Shown here: one piece after another, positions 1 through 8,970 of the stretch
Position numbering within the stretch: position 1 is the first letter of the stretch
Layout of the letters: every line of letters starts with the position of its first letter
Source: Companilactobacillus halodurans
GTDB lineage: Bacteria > Bacillota > Bacilli > Lactobacillales > Lactobacillaceae
Length of the DNA: 64,000 bases
Assembly (NCBI RefSeq): GCF_009600985.1
Contig: NZ_VDFP01000013.1
Span: forward strand, 16,567 to 80,566
Reading direction: 5' to 3'
Notes under the pieces: model-generated
What the model was told of the DNA's origin: nothing
Database searches by the model: none
The model's input: only the letters and a program-made list of their open reading frames with translations
Made by a program: the position numbers and the translations under genes

Positions 1-201
1 TTATTTTGATGTCTCTATTATTTTGGGTGCGTGACAGTTGTTTGTCAAAGATAATTCAATAAATATTTTTTATAGAAACGAATTGTCACTAGATTATTTA
101 AAATGCAAGCACTTTTTTAAAAATGTAATCAAACTGTAACTTATGAAAATAATTTTAACGTGATATATTTAAACTCTGTCACTAAACATAGGAGGATAAA
201 T

Positions 202-717
202 ATGCCACGTAATTTAAAAGAAGAAGTTGTATTCACTGCCATTATGGCCGGATTGATGGTGCTTGTAATGACCGGATATAATGTTGCCATGTCACAAGGA
301 CTCGCTGGGGGCTTTGGTGCATTAGTTGTAGCAATTTTAAAGGGTTATCCATTAGGCCTTATAGTTGCTATTATCTTAGATCTATTGATCGTTGGACCAA
401 TTGCTAAGGGATTAGCTTTCAAATACATTATCAATGAATATATGAAGAAAAAGACCGTTTTAATCGGTATCACTATTTCAGTTTTGATGGTTCTTGGTAT
501 GGTTACTTTGATGTCATTTTTCGGAATCGCTGTTGAAGGCGAATTATCGAACGGTCACATTCTGGCTACTTACGGTCACACTTGGATCTTTAATTTGATT
601 GTTGCATTACCTTTGCAACTATTGATTGTTGGACCAATCGCTCGTGGAGTATTGGGAAAGATGCAACGTGTTTCTGCTAAGAATGAAGAATCAGAAGCTG
701 TTGAAGAAGAAGTTTAA
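202..717 (+). CDS. DUF2798 family membrane protein
   Basis: Small integral membrane protein of 171 residues with two homologous halves. Each half carries a hydrophobic helix pair, and the second helix ends in a similar LLIVGPIA motif (around residues 60 and 150). This duplicated pattern is that of the DUF2798 family, whose function is unknown. The start at 202 is chosen over an upstream in-frame TTG at 160 because GGAGG at 191-195 is correctly spaced to it. The tail is acidic (ESEAVEEEV). It is followed by a hairpin terminator and stands alone. Family assignment comes from the duplicated motif; no role is inferred. Confidence 0.8.
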   Translation: MPRNLKEEVVFTAIMAGLMVLVMTGYNVAMSQGLAGGFGALVVAILKGYPLGLIVAIILDLLIVGPIAKGLAFKYIINEYMKKKTVLIGITISVLMVLGMVTLMSFFGIAVEGELSNGHILATYGHTWIFNLIVALPLQLLIVGPIARGVLGKMQRVSAKNEESEAVEEEV

Positions 718-726
718 TTTAATGGA

Positions 727-770
727 ATAAAAAAGCGCTGATCTCAAATGAGGTCAACGCTATTTTTGTA
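727..770. terminator. Bidirectional terminator between DUF2798 gene and oxidoreductase
   Basis: Hairpin with arms AGCGCTGATCTCA and TGAGGTCAACGCT, preceded by an A-run and followed by a T-run. It lies between two convergent genes and can serve both. Confidence 0.75.
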
Positions 771-782
771 TCTAATTAAAAT

Positions 783-2117
783 TTAAGCTCTGTGCCAAGC
801 AGCGTAACCGATAGTTGGGAAGATTCCAATTAAACGGCCGACTTGTTCACGATTGAATTTGAATTCAATAGCAGGCAACAAAGCATTGACAGCATCTTCT
901 GCTTGGTCGCTGATTTCGGTAACACCAACTAAGTGGCCATCTTTATCGTGAATCTGTTTACTCTCGGCAATAGGTTCTTTGTCGACGATGTAGTACCAAT
1001 AGTTGGCTAAATCATTAGTGCTGATATCGTAGTTCTTTTCTTTTCCTTCATCAACTGACATACCAGCTTGAGCGATTCTTGGGGATGTGAAGACGACTGA
1101 AGGGATGACAGGGTATTTGATAGGATCTTTAGTTTGTCCAGAGAATAATGACATCAAATATTTAGATTCGAAGTAGGCAGCTGGAGTGACCTTTGGCAAG
1201 TCGTTTGAAACAACATCACCAGCAGCGTAAATATTGTCGATATTAGTTTGCAAATAATCATTGACGAAAACACCAGTCTTGTCGTATTTAACGCCAACAT
1301 TTTCGAGTCCAAGATTTTCTAAGTTAGGAATCCGGCCAGTTGCATCAAGAATCCAGCCAGTTTCCAAAGTTTTGCCGTCTTGGTAAGTAATGGTGAAATT
1401 ATCGCCATTCTTGGCAAATTTTTGTACGTCAGCATTTTCAATAAATGTCACGCCACGGCTTTTGAGGTCGTCAACGACTTTTTGAACGTAAGGCTGATAA
1501 AATTTTCTTAACACTTTGTTGCTATGCAACATGATAGTGACATCAGCACCGGCCTCGTTAGCCATTGTGGCAAATTCCATTCCAATATAACCAGAACCGA
1601 TAATCGTCAATTTTTCTGGCAAATCTCTGAGATTTAAGAAGTCTTCGCTATCATGACCGAGTTCTGTGCCCTCGATATCCAAACGGTGAGGTCTTAAACC
1701 AGTAGCGATAACGATTTTTTCAGCTGTAACTTCTTTCTTATCGTCAACGACAACCGTGTGATTATCTTTGAATTGAGCGTGACCTTTAATAATTTTGGCA
1801 CCAGCATTTTCCAGTCGAGCTGTTAAGCCATCTGGCAAAACATCGATGATTTCTTGTTTGTGGTCGATATTTTTAGGCCAGTCAATTGAGATATTTCCTT
1901 TGACGATTCCTTGCATCCGTTGTGCTTCACGAGTCATTTTGACTGGTTCGTCTAGGGCAATTTTAGCGTTGCAGCCACGGTTAGGGCAGGTGCCACCTAC
2001 TAAACCGCTTTCAATAACGCCAACAGAAACGCCAGTTTCAGCTAAAGGCGCAGCACCGTCAAACGTTGCGTGACCAGCTCCAATATATAAGACATCAAAA
2101 TCAAACTTTTCAGACAT
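783..2117 (-). CDS. FAD/NAD(P)-dependent pyridine nucleotide-disulfide oxidoreductase
   Basis: Class I flavoprotein disulfide oxidoreductase of about 444 residues. It has an N-terminal FAD site (YIGAGHAT), a redox cysteine motif GGTCPNRGCNAKI, a central NAD(P) site (IIGSGYIGMEFA) and the second FAD motif (IYAAGDV). The C-terminal dimer domain lacks the HPT-E dyad that serves as acid-base in glutathione reductase, mercuric reductase and lipoamide dehydrogenase; the protein ends in a PTIGYAAWHRA-type tail. The disulfide substrate is therefore uncertain, and this may be one of the uncharacterised lactobacillary oxidoreductases. ATG at 2117 is preferred to the TTG one codon upstream, because GGAGGG lies 8 nt before it. 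Confidence 0.85.
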   Translation of the reverse strand: MSEKFDFDVLYIGAGHATFDGAAPLAETGVSVGVIESGLVGGTCPNRGCNAKIALDEPVKMTREAQRMQGIVKGNISIDWPKNIDHKQEIIDVLPDGLTARLENAGAKIIKGHAQFKDNHTVVVDDKKEVTAEKIVIATGLRPHRLDIEGTELGHDSEDFLNLRDLPEKLTIIGSGYIGMEFATMANEAGADVTIMLHSNKVLRKFYQPYVQKVVDDLKSRGVTFIENADVQKFAKNGDNFTITYQDGKTLETGWILDATGRIPNLENLGLENVGVKYDKTGVFVNDYLQTNIDNIYAAGDVVSNDLPKVTPAAYFESKYLMSLFSGQTKDPIKYPVIPSVVFTSPRIAQAGMSVDEGKEKNYDISTNDLANYWYYIVDKEPIAESKQIHDKDGHLVGVTEISDQAEDAVNALLPAIEFKFNREQVGRLIGIFPTIGYAAWHRA

Positions 2118-2189
2118 CAAAACATCCCTCCAATTACTATCTTATATATTAAATTTAAAACATTTTATATGGCATGACAACGTTTTTGA

Positions 2190-3053
2190 TTACTCAAAAT
2201 CATTTTGATAATCCTTGATATAAGTTTGAATACTGTGCGGTTTGCGGCCCAAAACTTTTTCGGCAGTCTTGGTAACAGTTTTGGCATTTCCTAATTGCGT
2301 AATCAAATAAAGCATCACCATTACGTTGACATAATCCTTTTTTAGACCACGATGAAGCATCGTTTTCCGGAATTTCAATAAACTAGGTTTGCTGTAGGTG
2401 ACTTTAAAGGGCAAAATTTCGGACATGATCTGAGCAATCTCAGAATAAGTTAAAGCCATGGGACCCGTGATATTGAGCTTTTGACCAAGATATTTTGAAT
2501 CAAGTAAAGAAATAGCAGCTACTTCACCAATATCGCGGGTGTCGATAAAACTCGTTTTGGCATTTCCAGCCGGAATAAAGAGGTCATGATGTTTTTGAAT
2601 GTCGAATTGATGGGTCGTATTCAAATTTTGCATAAAAAAGCTGGGTCGAATAAAAGTGTGAGGCAAGTTCAATTCTTCAATCATCTTTTCGATTTTATGG
2701 TGTGGCGTCATCGGATTTTTCTCCACGCCAATCAAAGAAACGAAGATGATTTGTTGAATCCTTTGGTTCTTAGCAAATTTCAAAAAAGGCAACATATCAA
2801 CTTTTGGATTGGCTAACTGCGGTGGACGAACGAAAAAAACTTTGGACACGCCCGAAAAACTATCATTAAAGGTATTTGGGTCTAAAAAATCAAAGTGCTT
2901 TACTTCAAGATTGCGGTAATTATTAAAAGTCGCTTGAGTTTTAGTTACATTATGAGCCCCAACGACTAAGTTAACGTCTGAATTTTGATTGAGATATTGA
3001 ACTAAAGGAAAGCCAATATTTCCCGTGGCACCGATGATTAAGAATTTTTCCAT
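2190..3053 (-). CDS. NAD(P)H-binding NmrA/SDR-like oxidoreductase
   Basis: Atypical short-chain dehydrogenase of the NmrA or quinone-oxidoreductase (YtfG-like) type, 287 residues. The N-terminal dinucleotide motif is GATGNIG, followed by FVRPPQL, FVSLIGVEK and HTFIRPSFFMQN segments typical of the group. There is no classical YxxxK dyad, as usual for NmrA-like proteins. The start at 3053 is preferred over 3068 because GGAG at the end of the upstream marR gene is properly spaced to it. The gene starts within a few bases of the marR stop, so the two form one transcription unit. Such pairs often respond to quinones or electrophiles; that role is inferred. Confidence 0.8.
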   Translation of the reverse strand: MEKFLIIGATGNIGFPLVQYLNQNSDVNLVVGAHNVTKTQATFNNYRNLEVKHFDFLDPNTFNDSFSGVSKVFFVRPPQLANPKVDMLPFLKFAKNQRIQQIIFVSLIGVEKNPMTPHHKIEKMIEELNLPHTFIRPSFFMQNLNTTHQFDIQKHHDLFIPAGNAKTSFIDTRDIGEVAAISLLDSKYLGQKLNITGPMALTYSEIAQIMSEILPFKVTYSKPSLLKFRKTMLHRGLKKDYVNVMVMLYLITQLGNAKTVTKTAEKVLGRKPHSIQTYIKDYQNDFE

Positions 3054-3054
3054 T

Positions 3055-3468
3055 TTAAAAATCTCCATTTATTTTTTTGAGAGTCGATTGTAATTGTTGC
3101 TGTTCAGTGGCAGTTAACGTTTCGAGGTGCTTTTGTAGGACTTGATCACTAATTTTTTGTCCTAGCTTTAAAGCAGTTTGCCCATTTTCAGTCAAGGTCA
3201 GTAATTGCGAACGTTTATCAGCGGGATTGGGAACTTTTTGAATCAATTCCTTAACCACCAAGCGTTTACTGATACCTGAGATGGTAGGTTTATCCATATC
3301 CAAATTTTTAGAAATTAAATTAGCGGTGTTTTGCGTAGTTTTAGTTAACAAAGATATTTGTTCCAAGACAGCCCACTGTTGAATCGTTAAATCTGATTTT
3401 ATTAGTGCTTGATTGAGTTCGTAGCGCAAGTCTTTTGCAACCTGCATTAAAAGATAGCCGGTGTTCAA
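3055..3468 (-). CDS. MarR family transcriptional regulator
   Basis: Winged-helix regulator of 137 residues. The core matches MarR proteins: IQQWAVLEQISLL, then a recognition region LDMDKPTISGISKRL (around residues 56-70), then a wing with PNPADKRSQLLTLTENG containing the conserved D-x-R. The start is TTG with GGAGG 8 nt upstream. A perfect inverted repeat (3483-3506) lies just before the gene and overlaps its predicted promoter, which suggests autorepression and co-repression of the downstream NmrA-like gene. The divergent esterase at 3601 may share the operator region. Confidence 0.88.
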   Translation of the reverse strand: MNTGYLLMQVAKDLRYELNQALIKSDLTIQQWAVLEQISLLTKTTQNTANLISKNLDMDKPTISGISKRLVVKELIQKVPNPADKRSQLLTLTENGQTALKLGQKISDQVLQKHLETLTATEQQQLQSTLKKINGDF

Positions 3469-3482
3469 AATTGATGCCTCCT

Positions 3483-3506
3483 ATTTAGTTAGTACACTAA
3501 CTAAAT
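3483..3506. promoter_or_regulatory. Perfect inverted repeat, likely MarR operator
   Basis: Two perfect 11-base arms, ATTTAGTTAGT and ACTAACTAAAT, separated by AC. Size and symmetry fit a MarR dimer site. It covers the predicted -10 of the marR promoter. Confidence 0.8.
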
Positions 3507-3522
3507 AAATGGAATTTGTCAA
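3494..3522 (-). promoter_or_regulatory. Predicted promoter of marR
   Basis: On the minus strand TTGACA (3522-3517), a 17-base spacer and TAGTGT (3499-3494). The -10 lies inside the inverted repeat, consistent with repression by occlusion. Confidence 0.6.
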
Positions 3523-3600
3523 CAAACTTCTTCTTTTTCCCGACGACAGATTAGTATTAGAATAATCATAATCAAAAAATTGAAATAAAGAGGTTAAAAA

Positions 3601-4350
3601 ATGGATGTTGAAATTAAACGTGATGGATTGACTTTAAGAGGGACGTTAGAAAAACCAGCAAAAGATGAGTTTAATTTGGTAGTTTTGATGCATGGTTTCA
3701 CTTCTAATCGAGGCGTGACACCAGATCAGCTGTTGTACCAACTGGCAAAAACTTTTGAGGATAAAGGTTTGGCAACATTGAGATTTGATTTCAATGGCCA
3801 CGGACAAAGCGATGGCAAATTCGAAAATATGACGGTACTCAATGAAATCGCTGATGGCAAGGCAATTTTAGATTATGCCAGAAGTATCAAGGGCGTTAAA
3901 AAGCTCTATCTTTTGGGACATTCTCAAGGTGGCGTGGTCGCTAGCATGATTGCCGGTTATTATCACGATAAGGTCGATAAATTAGCCTTGTTGGCTCCAG
4001 CTGCTACTTTAAAAGATGATGCCTTAAAGGGTGATACTCAAGGTTACACTTATGACCCCAACAATATTCCTGATACTTTGCCAATCAAGAAGGGATTAAC
4101 TTTAGGAGGCTTTTACTTGCGGACAGCGCAAACTTTGCCAATTTATGAAGTCGCTAGTCAATACAGCGGTCCAGTTTGTTTGATTCACGGCTTGAAGGAT
4201 ACAGTGGTGAACAATATTGCATCAAAACGTTACAAGAAGAGCCTTCCTCAAAGTGATTTGCACTTATTGGATGATGCTGATCACGGGTTTACTTTGGGCA
4301 ATTCCCGTCAAGAAGCTTTGAAGATTGCGAGCGATTTCATGTTGAGTTAA
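3601..4350 (+). CDS. Cinnamoyl (feruloyl) esterase, alpha/beta hydrolase
   Basis: Serine esterase of 249 residues, probably cytoplasmic (no signal peptide). It matches my recollection of Lactobacillus cinnamoyl esterases such as LJ0536: oxyanion-hole HGF (residues 31-33), RFDFNGHG, the segment GKFENMTVLNEI, the nucleophile elbow GHSQGG with Ser108, catalytic Asp200 (LKDTVV) and His228 (ADHGF). The insertion carrying LAPAATLKDDAL and TLGGFYLRTAQ is the small lid domain typical of these enzymes. The expected reaction is release of ferulic, caffeic or p-coumaric acid from plant esters. An AAAGAGG ribosome site precedes the ATG. Substrate preference is inferred from family resemblance. Confidence 0.85.
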   Translation: MDVEIKRDGLTLRGTLEKPAKDEFNLVVLMHGFTSNRGVTPDQLLYQLAKTFEDKGLATLRFDFNGHGQSDGKFENMTVLNEIADGKAILDYARSIKGVKKLYLLGHSQGGVVASMIAGYYHDKVDKLALLAPAATLKDDALKGDTQGYTYDPNNIPDTLPIKKGLTLGGFYLRTAQTLPIYEVASQYSGPVCLIHGLKDTVVNNIASKRYKKSLPQSDLHLLDDADHGFTLGNSRQEALKIASDFMLS

Positions 4351-4378
4351 GGGCATATTCTTTGAGTTTTTCCAAGAT

Positions 4379-4413
4379 AAATATAAACTTGAGTAAGCGG
4401 TATATTTATATTT
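4379..4413. terminator. AT-only hairpin after the esterase gene
   Basis: Nine-base perfect arms AAATATAAA and TTTATATTT around a 17-base loop. There is no GC in the stem and no long T-run, so it would be a weak terminator. Confidence 0.35.
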
Positions 4414-4462
4414 CTATACCTGAATCTTGATTTATGAGTTTTCACATTGGAGGGCTTAATTT

Positions 4463-5248
4463 ATGTACAAAGATTTAGAGAACAAGGTGGCAGTTGTCAC
4501 TGGCGGTTCTAAAGGTATCGGAACTGCTATATCCGAGCGTTTCGGCAAGGAACATATGTCGGTCGTTGTTAATTATCATAGCGATGAAGATGGAGCTAAG
4601 AAAGCTGCTGAAATCGTTGAAAAAAACGGTGGCAAGGCAGTTACTATCCAAGCTAACGTTTCAACTGAAGAAGGCAATCAAGCTTTGATCGATGCGGCTG
4701 TCGACAATTTCGGCGACCTCGATGTCTGGGTCAATAATGCTGGCATGGAGATCAAGTCGCCAACTCATGAATTGTCGCTTGATGATTGGCAAAAAGTTAT
4801 TTCAGTCGATCAGACAGGTGTCTTCTTAGGTTGCAAGACAGCGATAGCTTACTTTGAAAAACACAATAAACAAGGCAATATCATCAATATGTCATCAGTT
4901 CATGAACAAATTCCTTGGCCTACCTTTGCCAGTTATACAACTGCTAAAGGTGGCGTGAAAATGTTTACTAAGACCATTGCCATGGAATATGCCAAAGATG
5001 GTATTAGAGTTAATGGAATTGGACCAGGAGCCATCAATACGCCAATCAATGCTAAAAAGTTTGCGGACAAAGAACAATATGATCAGACAGTTTCAATGGT
5101 GCCAATGAATCGAATCGGTAAACCAGAAGAAGTTGCGGCCGGTGCTGCTTGGCTAGCATCTTCTGAATCTAGTTATGTTACAGGTATCACTTTATTCATC
5201 GATGGCGGGATGACCTTGTATCCTGCCTTTAAAGATGGACAAGGTTAA
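4463..5248 (+). CDS. Glucose 1-dehydrogenase-like short-chain dehydrogenase
   Basis: Classical SDR of 261 residues. The cofactor motif TGGSKGIG is at 13-20 and NNAG at 91-94. The catalytic residues Ser145, Tyr158 and Lys162 (YTTAK) fall at the same positions as in Bacillus glucose 1-dehydrogenases, and the segments NYHSDED and PGAINTPINAKKF are also typical of that group. The expected reaction is NAD(P)-dependent oxidation of glucose or a related sugar. It is monocistronic, with a strong GGAGGG site before the ATG. Substrate is inferred from family. Confidence 0.85.
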   Translation: MYKDLENKVAVVTGGSKGIGTAISERFGKEHMSVVVNYHSDEDGAKKAAEIVEKNGGKAVTIQANVSTEEGNQALIDAAVDNFGDLDVWVNNAGMEIKSPTHELSLDDWQKVISVDQTGVFLGCKTAIAYFEKHNKQGNIINMSSVHEQIPWPTFASYTTAKGGVKMFTKTIAMEYAKDGIRVNGIGPGAINTPINAKKFADKEQYDQTVSMVPMNRIGKPEEVAAGAAWLASSESSYVTGITLFIDGGMTLYPAFKDGQG

Positions 5249-5272
5249 AATTAAAATTTAAATAGTTAGTTA

Positions 5273-5325
5273 AAAACGATCATTGCGTGTTTGCAGCTGC
5301 GGATATGTGGTAATCGTTTTTATTT
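5273..5325 (+). terminator. Possible terminator after the glucose dehydrogenase gene
   Basis: AAAACGAT and ATCGTTTT arms close a long loop and are followed by T-rich sequence. The arms are short and the loop is long, so the call is tentative. Confidence 0.4.
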
Positions 5326-5456
5326 TTAATGAGAAGCTAATTATAAAAACTTCAGTAATTAAAGTATTACCCAGTAAATACTTAATTTTTTGTCTGGAGC
5401 AAAAAGCAACTATGGTTTAACCTTACTTAGTCGCTTAAAAGAGAGGGTGGAAGAAA

Positions 5457-6383
5457 TTGATTACTTATAAAGACGTTGGCATGAAGTACGGGGACAATGT
5501 CGTCTTGGACAAAATTAATTTAGAGATTCATGACAATGAACTCTTCGTCTTAGTCGGTCCCAGTGGTAGTGGAAAAACGACTTTGCTGAGAATGTTGAAC
5601 CAATTGACCGTGCCAACAAGTGGCAATGTTTATTTGGATGACAAACGAATCAAAGATCATGATGTCCAAAAATTACGCTTGAGCATGGGCTATGTTTTGC
5701 AAGACAGCAGTTTGTTTCCTAATTTAAACGTTGAAGATAATATTGCCATTCAATTAGAGCAAAAAGGCGTTAGCAAAAAAGAACGCCATCAAAGAGCAGC
5801 TGAACTGCTTGAATCGGTTGAACTGGATCCTAAAGAATACGCTAAAAGAATGCCTAATGAATTATCCGGTGGACAGCAGCAACGTGTATCCATCGTACGA
5901 GCTTTAGCCACAAGACCTAAAACAGTTTTAATGGATGAATCATTCAGTTCTCTTGATCCAGTTTTGCGTAATAAATCTCAAGAACTGGTTTTGAAATTGC
6001 ATCAACAATTCCATACTACAATCGTTTTTGTGACTCACGATATGCAAGAGGCTTTGAAGATGGGACAGCGTATCGCCGTTTTGAATCATGGCTTAGTACA
6101 ACAAGTTGGAACTCCTAACGAGATTATGCAACATCCAGCTAACAAGTTCGTTAAGAGTTTCTTTGGTGCGGGAACTCCACACTGGTGGAATCTCAACTTC
6201 TTGATAGATTCAGGACTACTATCAAAAATCGATTATCAAGACAGTCTGCCAGAAATTTCCGAATTCAGTGAGTTGATTCAAAAGCTGCAAACGACACCTA
6301 AATTTGCTTTCCAATATCAACAAAAGGGTTATGAAATTTCTAATCAGCAATTATTAAAATATTTCGAGATTGAGGGGGAGTAA
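5457..6383 (+). CDS. OpuC-type quaternary amine ABC transporter, ATP-binding subunit
   Basis: ABC ATPase of 308 residues with Walker A GPSGSGKTT, Q-loop LQDSSLFPN, signature LSGGQQQR, Walker B VLMDE and the switch histidine in VTHDMQ. It is shorter than OpuAA/OpuCA proteins that end in paired CBS domains, and none is visible here, so gating by ionic strength through CBS is unlikely. The start is TTG at 5457 behind GAGGGTGG. It lies 3 nt upstream of the fused permease/binding-protein gene, forming a two-gene importer. The substrate could be glycine betaine, carnitine or choline; ergothioneine (EgtV-like) is an alternative given the partner architecture. Confidence 0.85.
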   Translation: MITYKDVGMKYGDNVVLDKINLEIHDNELFVLVGPSGSGKTTLLRMLNQLTVPTSGNVYLDDKRIKDHDVQKLRLSMGYVLQDSSLFPNLNVEDNIAIQLEQKGVSKKERHQRAAELLESVELDPKEYAKRMPNELSGGQQQRVSIVRALATRPKTVLMDESFSSLDPVLRNKSQELVLKLHQQFHTTIVFVTHDMQEALKMGQRIAVLNHGLVQQVGTPNEIMQHPANKFVKSFFGAGTPHWWNLNFLIDSGLLSKIDYQDSLPEISEFSELIQKLQTTPKFAFQYQQKGYEISNQQLLKYFEIEGE

Positions 6384-6386
6384 ATT

Positions 6387-7913
6387 ATGGGGATGTTAAT
6401 GCAAACGATTGCCAGTCAACACTCAGAAATTTTGAAATCTCTCTATCAACATATCGGTATTTCGTTTATTTCGTTATTGATTGCGATGGTAATTGCGATT
6501 CCGTTAGCAATCGTTTTGAGAAATCACCGCCGAACTGGTGAAGTGATGCTACAAGTAACGGGAATTATTCAAACGATTCCTAGTTTGGCTCTATTAGGAC
6601 TTTTGATTCCCTTAGTTGGTATCGGAACAGTGCCTGCAGTCATCACTTTGACTCTTTACGGAATTATGCCACTGTATCAAAATACTTATTCCGGTTTGAC
6701 TAATATTGATCCTAATCTTGAAGAAGCAGCGGTCGCTTTTGGTTTGTCAAAGTGGAAGAGATTGCAGCGACTAGAATTTCCACTAGCTTTACCGATGATT
6801 ATTTCTGGTATCAGAATTTCGTTAGTTATGATTATTGGTACAGCCACATTAGCTGCCTTTATCGGTGCTGGTGGTCTAGGTAATTACATCATGTTAGGTA
6901 TTCAACAGAACAATAATTCTTACTTAGTTATTGGTGGTGTCTTATCAGCTATCTTGGCCTTTGTCTTCAGTGCTTTACTGAAGTTCATCGGTGCCAAGAC
7001 TAAGCGGATTTATTATAGTGGTCTTGTCGTTTTACTATTGTTGTTAGGCTTTGGTGGTGCCAAGGTCTATCAAGCTGCTCAACCAGAAACAGTTTCACTA
7101 ACGATTGCTGGTAAATTGGGTAGTGAACCAGAGATTTTAATGAATATGTATAAGGATTTAATCAAAGAAGATAATCCTAACGCTGAAATTAAGCTCAAAC
7201 CTAATTTTGGTGGGACGAGTTTCCTATTTAAAGCTTTGCAACGGGACCAAATTGATATTTATCCAGAATTTACCGGAACGATTTTGGAGTCGTTGGTTAA
7301 ATATGATAAGAAGACGCCAAAGAATGCCACGAAACTTTACCATGTCGCTGAAAATCAAATTTCAAAGCAACATGGTTTGAAATACTTAACGCCAATGAAG
7401 TATGAAAATGGTTATGATTTGGCTGTTACAAAAGCATTCTCTAAGAAATATCACGTTACTAAATTAAGTGATTTGGAGAGCGTCAATGATAAAGTTCATG
7501 CTGCTTTTGACCCTGATTTCTCTAATCAACAAGATGGTTATTTAGGTTTGAAGAAGAAGTATAACTTGGACTTTGCTAAGATTTCGACAATGGAGCCAAC
7601 TTTGCGCTACAAGGCAATTGCTGACGGACGGGTCAACTTGGTCGATGGTTATACGACTGATCCACAAGTTCAACAATATCATTTGGTAGTCTTAAAAGAT
7701 GACCAGCATTTCTTCCCACCTTATCAAGGTGCACCTTTGATGAAGGAATCCTTTGCCAAGAAGCATCCTGAAATCGTTAAGAGTTTGAACAAGTTGTCGA
7801 ATAAGATTTCGACTGAAGATATGCAAAAGATGAATTATCAAGTTACAGTTAAACACAAAAAAGCAAGCGTGATTGCTTATCAATATCTAGAACAACACAA
7901 CTTGCTAAAATAA
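6387..7913 (+). CDS. Fused permease/substrate-binding protein of an OpuC- or EgtU-type importer
   Basis: 508 residues in two parts. Residues 1-about 230 are a BPD-type permease with about six helices and a loop around EEAAVAFGLSKWKRLQRLEFP, which docks to the ATPase. The rest is an extracellular ligand-binding domain of the OpuAC type, with the motif YPEFTGT near residue 290 and Tyr/Phe-rich pocket segments such as HFFPPYQGAP. Fusion of permease and binding domain is known for OpuABC-like osmolyte carriers, for Listeria BilE and for the ergothioneine importer EgtU. I cannot separate these by eye. It is co-transcribed with the preceding ATPase gene and would protect against osmotic or oxidative stress. 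Confidence 0.82.
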   Translation: MGMLMQTIASQHSEILKSLYQHIGISFISLLIAMVIAIPLAIVLRNHRRTGEVMLQVTGIIQTIPSLALLGLLIPLVGIGTVPAVITLTLYGIMPLYQNTYSGLTNIDPNLEEAAVAFGLSKWKRLQRLEFPLALPMIISGIRISLVMIIGTATLAAFIGAGGLGNYIMLGIQQNNNSYLVIGGVLSAILAFVFSALLKFIGAKTKRIYYSGLVVLLLLLGFGGAKVYQAAQPETVSLTIAGKLGSEPEILMNMYKDLIKEDNPNAEIKLKPNFGGTSFLFKALQRDQIDIYPEFTGTILESLVKYDKKTPKNATKLYHVAENQISKQHGLKYLTPMKYENGYDLAVTKAFSKKYHVTKLSDLESVNDKVHAAFDPDFSNQQDGYLGLKKKYNLDFAKISTMEPTLRYKAIADGRVNLVDGYTTDPQVQQYHLVVLKDDQHFFPPYQGAPLMKESFAKKHPEIVKSLNKLSNKISTEDMQKMNYQVTVKHKKASVIAYQYLEQHNLLK

Positions 7914-7920
7914 ATTAAGA

Positions 7921-8577
7921 TTAATTATCTGATTTCAAAATGTCAGCGACTGGTTTACGGGATGATTCAAAGCTATTGATAGTTTGGTCACTCGCATATC
8001 CTAAGGCAACACCGACGACGAGCGTTTCATCATCTGGAATGGAAATTTCTTTTCTGACTACATCAGGGAAACGCACGCTGGTGTAATTAGGAATCGTATC
8101 AAGGCCTTCATTTTTAGCAGCTAACATCAAAGTTTGGCTGAATAATCCGGCGTCAAAAATCGACCATTGCGATGAATTTTTGGGGATGGTGATGAAAAGA
8201 ATAACGGGTGCATGATAAAGATTGACGCTTGCACCAGTCATTTGAGTGTGTGCTTGATCGAAGTCATCAAAGTGATGGACGATTTCGTGTCTCCATTGCT
8301 GCATATTTTCTTGAGTGCGTTCATTCCAATCTTCACGGTGCATAACTGGAAGGTCAGGCTGTGATTTGATCTTTGCTTGATCATTTTTTTGATAAGCTGT
8401 TCTGATGTTGTCTAAAGCCTTGCCTTTTGCAACATAAACTTTAGTAGGTTGAGAATCGACCCAAGAAGGTGACTTTTGAGCAATCTCGACAATTTTACGA
8501 ATGATGTCAGGATCGACTTTCTTGTCACTGTAATTACGAATTGAGTGTCTTTGATTAACAGTATCTTCAAATTCCAT
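7921..8577 (-). CDS. Nitroreductase family flavoprotein
   Basis: FMN-binding nitroreductase-type protein of 218 residues. The N-terminal RHSIRNYSDKKVD motif binds the FMN phosphate. The segment QKSPSWVDSQPTKVYV and the C-terminal VGVALGYASD are family landmarks. NAD(P)H-dependent reduction of nitro compounds or quinones is expected, but the natural substrate is not known. AGGAG precedes the ATG. The gene converges on the OpuC-like operon with only 7 nt between stops and no clear terminator. Confidence 0.85.
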   Translation of the reverse strand: MEFEDTVNQRHSIRNYSDKKVDPDIIRKIVEIAQKSPSWVDSQPTKVYVAKGKALDNIRTAYQKNDQAKIKSQPDLPVMHREDWNERTQENMQQWRHEIVHHFDDFDQAHTQMTGASVNLYHAPVILFITIPKNSSQWSIFDAGLFSQTLMLAAKNEGLDTIPNYTSVRFPDVVRKEISIPDDETLVVGVALGYASDQTINSFESSRKPVADILKSDN

Positions 8578-8669
8578 TTTTTGAACTCCTTTTGATAATT
8601 AGTACTATCTATCTTAACGAAAAATTGATATTAATGTTTATAATTCAACTTATATATTAAGAGAGTGGG

Positions 8670-8853
8670 GTTAGTGCTGGATGTCGTCGTCCGTTCTGCT
8701 TTGTGGATGCTGGAACGTACTGGACGCAACTTTAAGCCAATTCCAGAACCGGGAATTGTCTTAAAGATTGGTCTTTCATTAAGCGATAAATCGCTAAATG
8801 AAATTTCAGTACTGAGCATCCACAAAGCTGCCACTCCCGACTGGATAACGTCA
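8670..8853 (+). repeat. Structured palindromic repeat, family 1, copy A1
   Basis: About 184 bases with nested stems. The outer arms are GCTTTGTGGATGCT and AGCATCCACAAAGC. An inner hairpin pairs CAATTCC with GGAATTG. A terminal hairpin lies at 8774-8803 with 7+6 base-pair arms. Shared landmarks are GTTAGTG at the start, CTTTAAG/CTTAAAG, and TTTCAGTACTGAGC. Related copies lie at 8971 (inverted), 14449, 17715 and 18024 (inverted). A short open frame crossing it has no ribosome site and is explained by the repeat. Confidence 0.85.
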
Positions 8854-8887
8854 TTTATTATTTATTTAAAATGATTTCAGATAAAAA

Positions 8888-8936
8888 TAGCCTCTCTTTA
8901 GATAATAGTTTATCGACTATATCTAAAGAGAGGCTA
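8888..8936. repeat. Long hairpin between family 1 copies A1 and B1
   Basis: Nearly perfect stem of about 21 base pairs: TAGCCTCTCTTTAGATA pairs with its complement, and ATAGT pairs with ACTAT around TTATCG. The same loop and position recur at 17934-17980 with different but still paired outer arms. Confidence 0.85.
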
Positions 8937-8970
8937 TTTGCTTCTTATATAAAAAATAAAACCATTATTT

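Noticed and set aside
8665..8874. Open reading frames crossing the family 1 repeats on both strands (also 8631-8834 and 17691-17879)
   Set aside because: They lie inside structured repeats, lack ribosome sites, and similar frames recur only because the repeat recurs.
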